Of a stretch of 64,000 nt of DNA, positions 21,660 through 33,239 are shown in pieces. This DNA comes from Ophioderma brevispina (Eukaryota > Echinodermata > Ophiuroidea > Amphilepidida > Ophiodermatidae): positions 119,085 to 183,084 of the forward strand of contig JAMKCH010084910.1 in NCBI GenBank assembly GCA_023653785.1, written 5' to 3'. The notes below the pieces were generated by a model. That model did not search any database. It saw only the letters and a list, made by a program, of their open reading frames with translations, and was not told where the DNA came from. Numbering within the stretch: position 1 is the stretch's first letter; each line of letters opens with the position of its first letter. The translations under genes and the position numbers were made by a program.

Positions 21660-22520
21660 AATATAACCCACCCTAGGGGCTAGTAGTGTAGAACAGAACA
21701 CTAAATGCTTCCGCGTGGTCTAAATAATCCCCTCGGGTCGCTTTTTGAGAAAGAAAAATGATATTGCACCCACGGCTTGTTTTCTCTCGCGTTGTCTGGG
21801 AGTTACTCGGAACGAGGATTTTGGAGTGATGATATTGTGCAAAAAAAGCACTTGTGGCGCTTTTATATGTGTGATTTTATGGTCCATGTGTGGCTGTGGT
21901 ATTTTCTTTACTTATTGAAACAAAAGACCATAGTTCAGCTTGAATGCACATGCCACGAAACTTGAAACATCATTGAATTATGCTTATGTATACGTAAACC
22001 TGTATTACATTGACGAATAGGAAGATAGCGATATACATTGTTGAGGCAGATACAGGCGAGTCATAAGAGCAGAACTCCAAAACAAAGAAAAATTATATTT
22101 CAGCTAAAAACTAGAAGCATCCAATTAAGTATGAATTGGAAGCCAAGGAAGCCAATTAATTAAATTACTTTTGAGTAGAAATTATTTCATTTTGTTCTAC
22201 TCGTTTATAATTCGCTAGCTATTAAATGAAGTTATCCCTATAATCGGGGGTTCTCTAAAATTGCGATTTCAGAAGGCCGGTGCAATGGGCTTAAACATCA
22301 CCAGCGATAAACCTCAGTGAAAAGTAAAAAGTTATGGATTTGATGAATTGAAAGTCATCTTGATGATGCAGAGTATGGTTGTGAATTAAGATATTGTATG
22401 GAGTTGTTGAAAAAAAAAAGGTTCTGTTGATTTTCTTTGTATTGCAACAGTCAGAACACACTAATAAAATAGCATTTGGAGAAGGAGGAGGTATATAGTA
22501 TTTAACGACACACCAACTAT
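21660..22520. other. No recognisable gene
   Basis: Nothing recognised. The ORFs at 21777-21965 and 22291-22527 have no known domain. Confidence 0.35.
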
Positions 22521-22529
22521 TGGTCATTG

Positions 22530-22760
22530 TATTGTCACGAAGATACTTTATTCCAATTCACTTTCACATTATACCCTATTATATCATAAAGCCCAGTTTT
22601 AGAGCAGGAGGGAAATCGGAGTACCCGTGAAAACCCGAGAGGACGAGTATGAATAGGAAAACCCAAACGCACATGAAAATCGCAGGCCCGACGGAGCGAG
22701 GGTCGAACTGGGACCACCAGCGCGAAGCGACGGAAGACCCACTGCGCTAACCCGACACCC
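22530..22760 (-). mobile_element. tRNA-derived SINE
   Basis: On the minus strand the element begins after a C-run with TGTCGGGTTAGCGCAGTGGG (A box, complement near 22738-22757). The B box CAGTTCGACCCTC follows (complement of about 22699-22712). The body holds GGGTTTTCACGGGTACTCCG and TTTCCCTCCTGC. The phrase built on GGGTACTCCGGTTTCCTCC is a hallmark of a widespread invertebrate SINE body. The left (3') end is imprecise. It most likely ends in the ATAAAGTATC region near 22540. Confidence 0.7.
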
Positions 22761-22768
22761 CCCCCCCC
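22758..22768. repeat. C homopolymer next to SINE head
   Basis: A run of about 11 C immediately outside the 5' end of the minus-strand SINE. Confidence 0.9.
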
Positions 22769-22769
22769 A

Positions 22770-25560
22770 TCGCATTTTGGACGAACTGACTTAGATTGGT
22801 TTTATATTGGACTCGTCCTGTATATAGACAGAAATAAGATCTATTATAACTGAGAGAAATGTAGTGCTAATAACCTCTTGGGTGAATAAATAATACAAAG
22901 AGAGGTTTCGAAAAGTGACGCTCGAATGTAGCCATTATTAATCGCAAAAGAACTTTAGTCAAGGCCAAATAACCAAGTGTATTTTGTTCGTACCAAACGG
23001 CATATAAATATTATCCAATTAACTCAATGATTGTCATATTAGTTCCATGATTTGATCTAAATCCATGGCAAATTAGTGGTCATTTTTATTTGTTCTATAA
23101 ATTTAAAACATCTGTAAAATACAAACTTCTAAAGAATTTAAATATTCTGTTTTGTATAACTAAGGCTATGAATATTACTGTATGCTAATTTATGCAAATG
23201 TATGCAAATTCTTAGATTTACTACAGACAGTACGTCGTACAACTCCTTATAGCTCATGAATATGGTAAATTTTGCCTTAACGTTGTTATTGTTATTATTA
23301 TATTGTTACTTAGCTTAAAATAGAAAAGAGTAAATAAAAATGAAACACCTTCTGCATCTACAACCAAAAGTGTTTTTTTCTAATGAGCAGCTGGTAGCAG
23401 GGTTCTGTGAAGGTACTGCAGGGTACTCATCTTACCAGAGTGTTAGAATCAGTGGTGTCACCTAGAAGGCAACTTGAATACACCACACGATAAGAAAATA
23501 TAACTTCCGTGTACACAGCGACTTGTGTACTTCACAAATCCTTTATAGGTGTAGATCCCGCATCGATAATGGCTCAAGGGATATACTTGGAGTAAAAACT
23601 CAAGAGTTAGAGCGCAATTTTATGATTATAGAGTTGTTTGCTGATGTTAATGTTGTTGTGATTATGAAATCTTGCTAATTGGGAACCTCAAACATGGTTA
23701 TCTGTCACTGGATACAAACGATCTGGTTAATCCAACAATGAACGATACATTTCTTCCATTTTTTAAAATTTTAATCTGAATTGATTTGCAATGCTTTCAA
23801 TATGACCCAGTTAAAACAGTAGATATAATAGTTGCATTTGTTATATGCAGGTGTTGCACTGCAAAGATGACCGAACTTAAATCTCTCTATTCCTCAAAGT
23901 TAATTCTTTGAGTTTTTCAGGGGGCTATAACTTCATGACACAATTGAATATTTTTTTCTTGATATATATCTATATCCATATAAAGTATCTTTGATGTTGT
24001 TTTTTCTTCCTTCTGTTTTGTTTGGTTTAGTGGTTCCTTAAACACGTCAAGGAAATTAGGTTATATGGGTTGAAAGCAGCAACTGTCGCTAAGCCAAAAT
24101 GCTTGCAATTGCTCAAACAAAGAGATTGTATCTAGCTGAAATTATTATGATTAAATCTAAGAACTTTTGTTTGTTCATATATATCGTTGCACTCAAAATA
24201 GTCAGAGTCAATAAGAAAAATGAGAAGGAATATTTTGCCAGGATTAAGATTGGTATCAAAAAAAAGAATGTTTATTCATCTGCTAAAAGAAAAATCAAAG
24301 GGTAAAATCTTCCAATCCACTGTGATCAACATTTAGCATTATTTAAAAAGCTTCTTTACAAAATAGCAAAATAGGAATTTGCAACATATGAGATGTTTAT
24401 ACCCAATGGCGACAAAAACATAAGTGCATGCGTGTTTACCACTTTCATTATACTCGTCGGAAGCATTTAAACAAAAATCAAAAGCTAATATTTGTATTAC
24501 ACCCATTAACCCTAAATTGACTTTATTGATGGTTATATGGACTGGGTAATGATATAGACTAACAGACTATAATGATGATGATGAAAATGTTCTAATTGCG
24601 TTTTGTATGTATGTACGTGTAGCATATAATAATACTTTTTTCCAAGCCACTTTAACTCGAAATTAACGTAATGGGTTTTCAAATGAAATGGAAAGGTTTG
24701 TTTTCATGACCCAATTCATCATTTTTTTCATTCATTCATTTTAAAAGATATGATAAATGTATAATGTTGGTGAACTTAAAGTTATAATATTATATACCAG
24801 TAGTAGAGAGTTATGGAGTCAATTTATAGCCACTTACTTGCTGAATCAGTTTCCAGACCTTTGCAATTTCTTTGGAATCATGTTTTATATTTATTGTTTA
24901 AATCGCATTTTTCAGAGCAAGAAAAACAACCAACCATATTAAGAAAATCCACAATTGATTGTTTTTAACGTGTTGTCGATAAGAACTTTACATAATGGTG
25001 GAAGTTGAGGAATTTGTTTTCAAGTCCAAACTTAAAAGGCAAAATTAAAATCCAAAACGGACATTTCCAGTGTGGAAAAAGTATCATATGATTACCCTAG
25101 TTAGAGAAGAAATAGGGGATTGATGGCAAATATAATAAACGAAATAAACTCGTGACTACAAGGACTCAGAAATTTCTTTTCAAGACCCGTTACTCTACTT
25201 GTTGAATAAAAACAAACCAAACAAAGAGAACCTTAAAGGATGAGTAGGCAAATAAAATATTCAAGCAAGTGAAATGGACCCATACTGCAATATCTTCATA
25301 TTGTTTCAAAAAAGTTTGGATGTTTAGAATATTTATTACTTCCTTTTTGCATTAATAAATTTCATTCTTGTTATTTCTCCATAGCTATTATTACACATAG
25401 CCAAGGTGTTAATCTACCTTCCCCATGTCAGGTCAACATCTTTAATCATGGCTACAGAAAGCAGCAAAAAGATTGTGAGTTGTTGACCATGTACTTTTCA
25501 AAGCCTACCGAAAGGATGTCATTGCTCTTCAGCCTAGCAGTCAATAATAAAGGGTTTAAA
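22770..25560. other. No recognisable gene
   Basis: AT-rich DNA with scattered short ORFs and no recognised domain, RNA or repeat family. Lysine-rich ORF 24099-24305 fits A-rich composition. Confidence 0.35.
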
Positions 25561-25569
25561 GGACAAAAT

Positions 25570-25870
25570 TGCTTTCTAAATGTAAAGTGAGTTGAAAGAG
25601 TGGAAAAAAGAGTGAAATGTAGGACAACACCTTTTTGAGTGATAAAATTGCACTCTATAATGAGCGTGAAAGTGAATTGTTCACTCCGAAAACAAAAGAG
25701 TGAAATTATGTTTGTTTGTTTTTTAAAGTCAACTTTTACTCCTTTAAGAGTGTGTTTACATTCAAAAATGTATTGGCCCTCATTTAACTCATTGAATGAG
25801 TGGAAATTCACTCTTATATTTCGAGAGAAATACAATGGCATTGAAGAGTGTATGTCCCTCTCTCCGATTC
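25570..25870. mobile_element. Diverged GAGTGAAA fold-back relative
   Basis: Alternating GAGTGAAA and TTCACTC motifs (AGAGTGAAAT, TTCACTCCG, AAGAGTGTG, GAGTGGAAATTCACTC) match the interior of the palindromic element at 44435-44795. The arms are decayed. The 157-codon minus-strand ORF 25452-25925 covers this element and is probably a by-product. Confidence 0.5.
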
Positions 25871-25953
25871 CATTCGTTCTTTTAGCTACCCATAGAATAC
25901 ATAGCAGCTTTCTCCAGTACCACATCTCAAATGCCTCAACCCAACTACACTGA

Positions 25954-25964
25954 TCTGCAACATT
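25954..25964. repeat. LINE target-site duplication, left copy
   Basis: TCTGCAACATT abuts the CTTCTTCTT tail and is repeated exactly at 26587-26597 on the other side of the LINE fragment. Confidence 0.7.
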
Positions 25965-26586
25965 CTTCTTCTTGCGTATGAGGCACCAACTTAACGTGTT
26001 GTAGTTAGTGGAGCCAGCTCAATGTTGACTGGTTGTGGTTTAAGAAGTCTATATCCACCGGTGGACGAAAGGTAAGGCACTCATTGAGAATGTGATCTGC
26101 AGTCTGTGATGGAGAGCCACATTGGCATTCTGGAGATGGTCGCAGCGCCCATCGGCGCATAATATTGCTCTTGAAACGACCGACTCCTGTGCGAAAAAAT
26201 CGTGTTCAAGGTGACCCATTCCTTACGTGAAAGATTGCTACCAGGTGGGAGTTCTGTCATAGGTGTGATAGTGAATTGGTCTGGTCTTGGAGCATGAGCC
26301 CCTGTAGTGTTCTATGTCTGTAAGATGTTGAATGGAGAGCTGGAGAGTTTAGCAGCGTGTCGACAGAAAGGTCGACGAGAGCGCAGTCTCTGTCTGCCGA
26401 GCTGGTGTGATTCTTTGACAGTGTTATGCAGCAGGTGCTTGTTGTCCAACAGAGCCTTGTGTGTGTGATGTTCTCTCCGAAACACTGTAGGAGGAATGCC
26501 TGAAAGCACTGGTAGAAACTCAGATGGCGTAGGACGATGGCAGCCAGTAATGGTTCTCATGGTCTCGTTGAGTACTGTGTCCAGCT
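25965..26586 (-). pseudogene. 5'-truncated LINE, reverse transcriptase C-terminal end
   Basis: On the minus strand the sequence encodes the C-terminal tail of a non-LTR retrotransposon polymerase. The first part (26312-26586) reads LNETMRTITGCHRPTPSEFL and then LPVLSGIPPTVFRREHHTHK. After frameshifts come LPPGSNLSRKEWVTLN and FRTGVGRFKSNIMRRWALRP. A CCHC-type finger (CQCGSPSQTADHILNEC) follows, with a stop near 26004-26006. This order is typical of the region after the reverse transcriptase palm in jockey-like and related LINEs; the clade is not assigned. The 3' end carries a short AAG tail (CTTCTTCTT on the plus strand). An 11-base repeat flanks the insertion. The frameshifts and truncation show it is dead. 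Confidence 0.85.
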
Positions 26587-26597
26587 TCTGCAACATT
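26587..26597. repeat. LINE target-site duplication, right copy
   Basis: TCTGCAACATT directly outside the truncated 5' end of the LINE, identical to 25954-25964. Confidence 0.7.
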
Positions 26598-26794
26598 GAT
26601 CACCCAGGTTTCACATCTGACACAAACAAACCAGTGACAGCTACATAACTAGCAAATAGGCAGGTACATTGCTTCCCTTTACAAAAACATATGTTTCGAA
26701 AGTAACCAAGTTCATAAGTATCTGGAATAAAGATAATCTTATCTGGCAGAGAGGGTAGGGTCACTCATAAGCGCTGCAATCATGGTCTGAATTT

Positions 26795-27095
26795 TTCATA
26801 GCTACAAATACAACTCTTTACTAAAGAGTTGCCGCTATTATGTTAATAATGGTATCATACATTGGTATGAAAACACCCCAGTACAAGTATTGACATGTTA
26901 TGTAAGCGGTTATACAGTTTTGACCTTACAATAATTCACTATTCTTCTTAGCCACAAACATACAACTTTAACAAGAGTTGTCTGCTGTTAAGCTAATAAC
27001 AGTGCCACATAGTACTATTAGAGTACAATTGACAAGTATTAACATGTTATGTAACCGGCTATAAAGGTTTGACCTTACAACAAATCATTGTACTT
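26795..27095. repeat. Two-unit ~150 bp tandem repeat
   Basis: AGCTACAAATACAACT near 26801 and AGCCACAAACATACAACT near 26950 begin two related units. Both continue with AAGAGTTG, GCTAATAAC-like and ATGTTATGTAA blocks and end in TTTGACCTTACAA. The copies differ by substitutions and small indels. Confidence 0.7.
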
Positions 27096-27099
27096 CAAT

Positions 27100-28526
27100 A
27101 TCCACCAGCTCTGGGTCATATTTATGTATTGCCTGACTTCAACTGAAATGAATATTTGGTAAAAAAATATTGGTTTCTGCCATTGAGGTTGACTCTGCTT
27201 GGTACTTGTAAAATTATTTTACTAATATTATGAAGTACCTTTTGGGGAATTTCTGGCAAAATAAGGGACAAAAATCTTCACTTTTTGTTTTTCTTAAAAA
27301 TAGGAAAACATCCCATTGACTTAAAGGTGGTTGTTCCGATTTATGTGTATTGTGTTCTCTACTTGATATGAGAGCCTGGCACTTGCACATACACCCCATC
27401 AAGTACCGTGGGAAACACACTTGCGGTTTTGATGGTAGACGCAATAATGCATGTTGCAAAGCCCTATTCAATACTGTGCTAATAAAGTGGTTAACCACTA
27501 AAACGGCGGTTTTTTGTTTATATCTTGGGAATGAAATGGATTCGAGGGCTCTTTGGGCGAAAGCCTTCCAGAATCGTTTTAGTAACCAAAATGGCCATAG
27601 AACCCATTGGTCTTGAAAAAGTGCTCATTTGTCAACGCCTAATTAAACAGATGAGGGGATAGTATGCATCCTTGTCTTACCCCTTGCTCGACACAGATCG
27701 TGAACTTGACATTGACACTGCATGATGTTCTAGAGCCGATTCCTGACCAATATAGGGGGTCCCGAGCAGTTCTATCACATGTTTTGGAAATCCATTGATA
27801 CTCAAATATCCCATTATTATTGTGTTAAACTAACAAAGAACAACACTTTTTCAAGACAGAAAACTTCTGTGCAAAGACATAGTGCGTTACTTTTTACAAT
27901 GGTTGAGGGTGATTAGAACATTATGCTAATAAGATACTTGTAATATCTTGCTAAGATCAAGAAACAAAAGTAGCATATGATGTGTGTATCATTTTTACTC
28001 CTACAAATGCGTATTTTAATGAAATAAAAACTTTCACTTTGCCAAAAAATACATGGAAAAGTTATTTTTCAAAAAATATTTTTAAAATTAAAATCAATCA
28101 AAAAGACAGAATAGAATTCATACCTAGAATTTCTCAATATGTTTGTGTAATTAAAGGGGCATTTCGTGATCCACAGCCTCGTCCCCCGACATACCTCGAA
28201 AAAGTTGCGATACTAATATCACCTGATACGTTGGCCTAAGTATAGTATGTGTGCCTAATCTGACTTGCAAATTCTATCTACTCTGGAAGAAATTTGTAAT
28301 TTTGTATTTTCTGTCCGTAAACGGACAGAAATTATGTACAGTGGCTTATGTAGCACCGTGATACAAACATTTGTTCATAACATCAAAATGCACAGTCAGA
28401 ATCAACTGAAATTTTGGAAATAACCTTTTCTTGGGAATATTTAGTGAACTATAAATAAAAAACGAGGTGCTAGGATCACAAAATGCACCTTTAATGTGAT
28501 GTAGGTTTCGTTTTGATTGGTCATAG
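27100..28526. other. No recognisable gene
   Basis: Nothing recognised. ORFs at 27214-27498 (minus), 27350-27616 and 27982-28239 (plus) are under 100 codons and lack known motifs. Confidence 0.35.
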
Positions 28527-28658
28527 TTAAAGCAATATTAGCACATTTTTTTGAAGAGCGCCCCCAATTTTTCAAAAAAATTGAGATTTTTATACGGTTA
28601 CATTGGTAACTGGCTAGTAATACCTGTGAATGGTTAAGCTCGGAAATATCTGTAGTCG

Positions 28659-28861
28659 TGTCCACACGGAGGCTGAAACTCCGGAGTTTCAAAACTCTGG
28701 AGTGTCGATCGGGGTTTTTGGCCATGTAGACGCACTCGGAGGTTTAAACTCCGGAGTTTTATTGAGGGTCTAGCGGGGTTTTATCCCCTAAAAAACTAGG
28801 GGGTGAAACTTAAACTCCAATAACACTCCGGAGTGTTTTGGAGTGTCGTGTCGTGTGGACA
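28659..28861. mobile_element. MITE with TGTCCACACG ends
   Basis: TGTCCACACG at 28659-28668 faces CGTGTGGACA at 28852-28861. The interior is a set of CTCCGGAG palindromes (AACTCCGGAGTTT and ACACTCCGGAGTGT). A third diverged end, CGTGTGAACA, at about 29523-29532 next to CTCTGGAGTTTCAAAC suggests a second copy or a larger element using the same ends. Confidence 0.7.
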
Positions 28862-28933
28862 GCTTCGGGGGATACACAGCTGTTTGAAAGTCTCATTTAA
28901 TATGACAACGAGAATAAAACAAAAAATATCAAC

Positions 28934-29213
28934 GGCGACACACTTTTGACAACTAATTTAGAGTATTCATGCCACTAACTATATCCTTTGTAAATTTTAT
29001 GAAATTTCATTGCGGGCAAACATGATTTTTCATAAAAATCTAGTTTTACACACCTTTCTATGGGAAATAAGCATATAGAGGGCGCTATAACATACAAATT
29101 ATGACCTTTGTAGGCCTATATGGCAAGATTCCCGCAATGGATTTTTCTGATTTTTGCGGAGGTAATAGCTCTTGCATGTCCCTACTTATATCAGTTGTCA
29201 AAATTGTGTCGCC
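28934..29213. mobile_element. Inverted-repeat element with GGCGACAC arms
   Basis: GGCGACACACTTTTGACAAC at 28934-28953 is matched in inverse by 29194-29213 with one difference. AAATAAAAG-like sequence lies outside both arms. It lies between the two systems above, giving a third nesting level. Confidence 0.65.
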
Positions 29214-29556
29214 ATTGCTTAATATTGCTCTAAAAATAAAAGAGACAATTTGCACGGGGTCAAACAGCTGTGGATAGAGAGCATGAGTGGAGGTGACCTC
29301 GCAAGGTCATCTTTTTTGACAACTGCCTGTGTTTGAATATAACGCGCGAAAGTGCACGGCTTCCGGTATGGTGACTTCCGGTCTACACTCCGATATGAGA
29401 AGCGGAGGAGAATGGTCAGGTGGATGATTGCAGAGTTTTGGCCAACGTGTGGACGTAATTTAAGTAAAATAATTGGATTTAATATTCACCTCTGGAGTTT
29501 CAAACCTTTGGATTTTTGTGACCGTGTGAACATGGCTTGTGTTTTGTAATTAGAAT

Positions 29557-29585
29557 AATTATTATCGGGGATCCCGATAATAATT
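29557..29585. repeat. 29 bp palindrome
   Basis: AATTATTATCGGG and its inverse complement are separated by GAT. Related half-sites recur in the relative at 30.2-30.4 kb, so it is part of the fold-back family core. Confidence 0.8.
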
Positions 29586-30060
29586 CAACGGCTGCTGGAA
29601 ACGGCCTTCCAATGTGAAATACCCGGGAAATAGCGCCATGTACGTGTCTACGCTCATCCATTAGTTGTTTTATTGGTTCAAGCAAGTTAAGTTAGAGGTT
29701 ATCTCCTCGAGGTGGCACTATTTCATCATGGACGGACATAAACGTAGCATTTCCAGCTCTGCCGTTAAGTCCAATCCGGGATCCCAATTCTAATTACAAA
29801 ATCGCTTATCTTATGATAAATACGCATTTCTTAGCATTCTCGTTTGCAGGTATAGTTTCCTAGACAATTACCAACGTAACTGTGCCAAAATATCAACTTT
29901 TGAAAATTGGGGGCGCTCTTCAAAAAATGTGCCATTATTGCTTTAATTTATGCCATTGGGACTATAGATTGTCTTTATTCAACCGAAACCATTACCCATT
30001 TTGATACTTGGGATTTGGTACGTTGTTCCGAAAATGTCCTATTTACAGCATTTCAAACAA

Positions 30061-30489
30061 TTTAAAGCAATAATAGCACATTTTGAAGAGTGCCGCCAAT
30101 TTTCAAATTTGTGAGATTTATGGACAGTTGTGTTGGTAATTGTTTACATACCTGTGAACGGTAATCTTCAAAAAGTGTGCATGCGTCATAGAAGAAGAGA
30201 TTTCGTAATTAGATTTGGGGATCGCCGATCCTAATTCAATGGCACCGCTGAAATTTCTGTCTGCCCAATATGAAATAGCACAATCGCACGAAAATGATCC
30301 TAACTTGACTTGCTTGAACAAACGGAAGAGCTAATGGATGACGTTTTCAGCGGCCGTTGAATTATTATCGGGATCCAATATTAAATTACTCGTATTACTA
30401 AATTCCTTCGTTTGCGACACATAAAGAAGTCCGAGCTCTAACAACATTTGAAAATTGAGTGCGCTCTTCAAAAATGTGCTATTGCTAAT
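30061..30489. mobile_element. Shorter fold-back relative of the 28.5-29.9 kb element
   Basis: The left arm AAAGCAATAATAGCACATTT and GAAGAGTGCCGCCAATTTTC face the right-arm inverse ending near 30489 (GCGCTCTTCAAAAATGTGCT). Inner arms also pair: CGTAATTAGATTTGGGGATC with the inverse of GGGATCCAATATTAAATTAC, and ACCGCTGAAA with TTTTCAGCGG. This copy lacks the nested MITEs, so it approximates the empty state of the larger copy. Confidence 0.7.
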
Positions 30490-33235
30490 AATGTGTATTC
30501 ATGGAAATTATACAATAGCGTGCATGTTTTATATTTTTTTACTTTTTCCTGCTAACAAATTTAGACAACGAAAGTTTTTCCCCTTCTTTGTAGCAGACTC
30601 AAAACCATAATTAGGGGGAACTTCTAGACTGAAGATTATAATTGAAATCAATTTCGGATTGTCATCTTCCTTCTCATAATGTGCAAAATACATCCAACAT
30701 CCTTTCCACAAAATGTTTTAGGCAATGTTTATCTCACAACCACTATGTATGTCCAATTACTTGCATGAATGCAATTCCCTTCGATTGCCATGCCGACAAT
30801 GAAGTCCTAGCATGTCTTGAGCAATGCATTATGTGGTCCCTCTACAAACAAACTGCATTTTGTTGTTTTGGCATTTTTTTACATATAAAATTAATCAGTC
30901 TCTTATTTTCTTTGTTCTGCAAGTGGAACAAACTTAAACCCTTAAGGCAGGGACATATTTGCAGCATCGATAAAATGTTGCATCACATACTACCTATCCT
31001 AAAAGAAAATAAGTTGCTTAACTCTGTCCTTTTTAACACCCTTCTCAACAAAATACGTAAACCTCTACATGCATTGCGATGTTGTCGTCTGACGATTCTC
31101 AACACATTCTGAAAACCACACGCCAGTCCCACCCCCATTCCACAAAAAGGGTTAAAAGGTCCCTTTTTTGCTGAATTTTTTTGATAAAAGGTCCAAAATT
31201 AAGACCCAATTTTGACACGAAAGTCCTTTTGGTAAATTAAATGTTCAAAATTTAGGAGTTTAGGTTCACTTTCACCAAAGTCCACTTTTTCGAAAAAAAG
31301 GTTCCCACCTTTTCGAAGTCCCGCACCCCTTCCTCTTCCCCCCCAAAAATCTTGCGTGACGGCCCTGTACCAACACGTTAAAAAAAAAAAAAAATCTTCT
31401 TTAATTTTGTGATCACTTAAAGCCATTTCTTTTAAAGGATGGGGGCCATTTTGCATTTGTATTTTTGGAAATTCTGCGGCCTCTCGGCTAATGTTAATGA
31501 GTAGTTCGTAATGTACTAATTGCATTAGGGGCTTTGCTGCATGGGGTTTGGCCAATAATTCCATCAGACTTTACTGAATAAAGTGCACTTTATTCTGTTA
31601 AAGTCTGCTGAATTCAATAGGGTCATGTGTGTCAGTGGGTCAAAAAATGGCCAAACCCGTCTTCGTGATGTCAACCTAAATACAATGTCATTATCAGGAT
31701 ACATTATTTGCCCCCTGTTTTGCACCTTATCACATCCCAGCTATCTCACACACTACCAGACGACTGTTTTGTAATTATGTAATCGGGCAGTTTTACCAAT
31801 AAAACAAACACTGATTCCCTCGCTAAATGTTACCTGATCTATTCACTCCAGATCAAGGGCAATATTCCACGTTTTCTCATACGATATATAGGCATCCCGT
31901 ATTGCGTCTCAACCTCACTAATAACTTTGCAACATGGTCTGAGTGGAATCATACAAAATGGTTTTCAAATAGGGTCTAATTGCATATTGTATGTAGTCTA
32001 GGTTGCAGTAATTCCTCAGGGTGAACAAACTAGTCTGTCAATACAACACACAACCACAACCCGGGATAGTTAATCGAGAAGCCCAATTTTCACACCCTCA
32101 ACAAAACATCCTACTAATCTTTCACAAACATTATCGGTAACACTGCTTCACTTCCATACGCCTATCAACAACGCTTGAACACAAGTGCAAATATGAAGTC
32201 ATGTACGCGCCATTGATATTGACGAGGGTGAAAGTTAATGTGCTTGATAAAGCCCTTGAAAATGATTTCATGCAGTCATTAGACAGTAGTGATAATGGTA
32301 ATTGAGTAAAATAATGTTCAATCAGAAGTACTACGGTGGCTGGTAATAGACAAACGAGAGGGTAGAAATTGGAAGGCCAATGGTTCTTCAATAATCAGTC
32401 AGATCATTGTAGAACATCTTGTCTACCGTCTTTCGCTACTTTCGCTACTTTTTTCTCAAAAGCTATGTAAAATTCTTGTATCCATGTTTACGGCCCTTAC
32501 TGAATGCCTTGAAGACAATTTTTTATACATTTCTTTTTATTGTTTAAATTTTTCAGGATTGTCAATTCCAAGAATCAGTCTCCGCCCAAAAATCAATTAC
32601 AACGTGGTGCTCTTAAATAATCTTCAAATAGAAATAACGTGGATTAATGTACTAGTAGAATATTTGTCGTGATTTTTATGAAATGAACAAATCTGTTACT
32701 AAACTTCAAGACATTTTAAGTAAATGTGCTTCGCCAGCTTCGTGCTATGTCAGAGAGAACCTTTTCAATTTAAGAGGAAAATGGCTTAATCATGTACTCA
32801 TTAAAGTTACTATACATCCTCTCTTACCGTATCCAGGCAATGGTGATATATTCAAGTGACTAATTAGTTGTTATAAACTACATGATTGAATAATCACGGA
32901 ATGACCAAGCATGACAATTTTATAAATTTTCAATATAAAAAAAATTTTACTTTTTCAGATTATTCAAAAGTAATGTTAAGCAAAGAGTTTGGCGTCGAAG
33001 CAGATGGTCAAAGAATTGAAAATACGGGTATTTTTATGGTATAACCTACTTCATGGCCGTTGAAAACCATTGCCAAATTTAACACAGTTGCAATTTATAA
33101 CAATGTCAATCAAACTAATCGGTTGAGTTTTTTTTTCTGAGTTGATTAATTACCACTTGATTCGCTGTCCTAACGACTTTGCTTATGAACACGCGTGGAT
33201 GATATCAATAATAAGGAATTGAACTACTCCACGGC
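30490..33235. other. No confidently recognised gene
   Basis: The plus-strand frame 30642-31112 is open for 156 codons (opens with TTG) but matches no family I know. Bases 31110-31370 contain paired AAAGGTCC and AAGTCC motifs and a C-run before CTTGCGTGACGGCCCTG, probably an old repeat. The rest is unassigned. Confidence 0.35.
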
Positions 33236-33239
33236 GACG

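Larger units (their letters stand above)
28527..29946. mobile_element. Large fold-back element with nested insertions
   Basis: The outer arms start TTAAAGCAATATTAGCACAT at 28527 and end with the inverse ATGTGCCATTATTGCTTTAA at 29946. Each continues inward with the GAAGAGCGCCCCCAATTTT block. The interior holds at least two further inverted-repeat systems, annotated separately, and a palindrome at 29557-29585. The same outer arms recur in the shorter relative at 30061-30489. No transposase is seen, so this is a non-autonomous fold-back family. Confidence 0.75.

Noticed and set aside
25452..25925. 157-codon minus-strand gene
   Set aside because: It overlaps a GAGTGAAA fold-back fragment whose phrases explain much of the open frame, and no domain is visible.
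30642..31112. 156-codon cysteine-rich gene
   Set aside because: It opens with TTG, lacks a regular cysteine spacing and matches nothing I recognise. Kept only as a note in the surrounding stretch.
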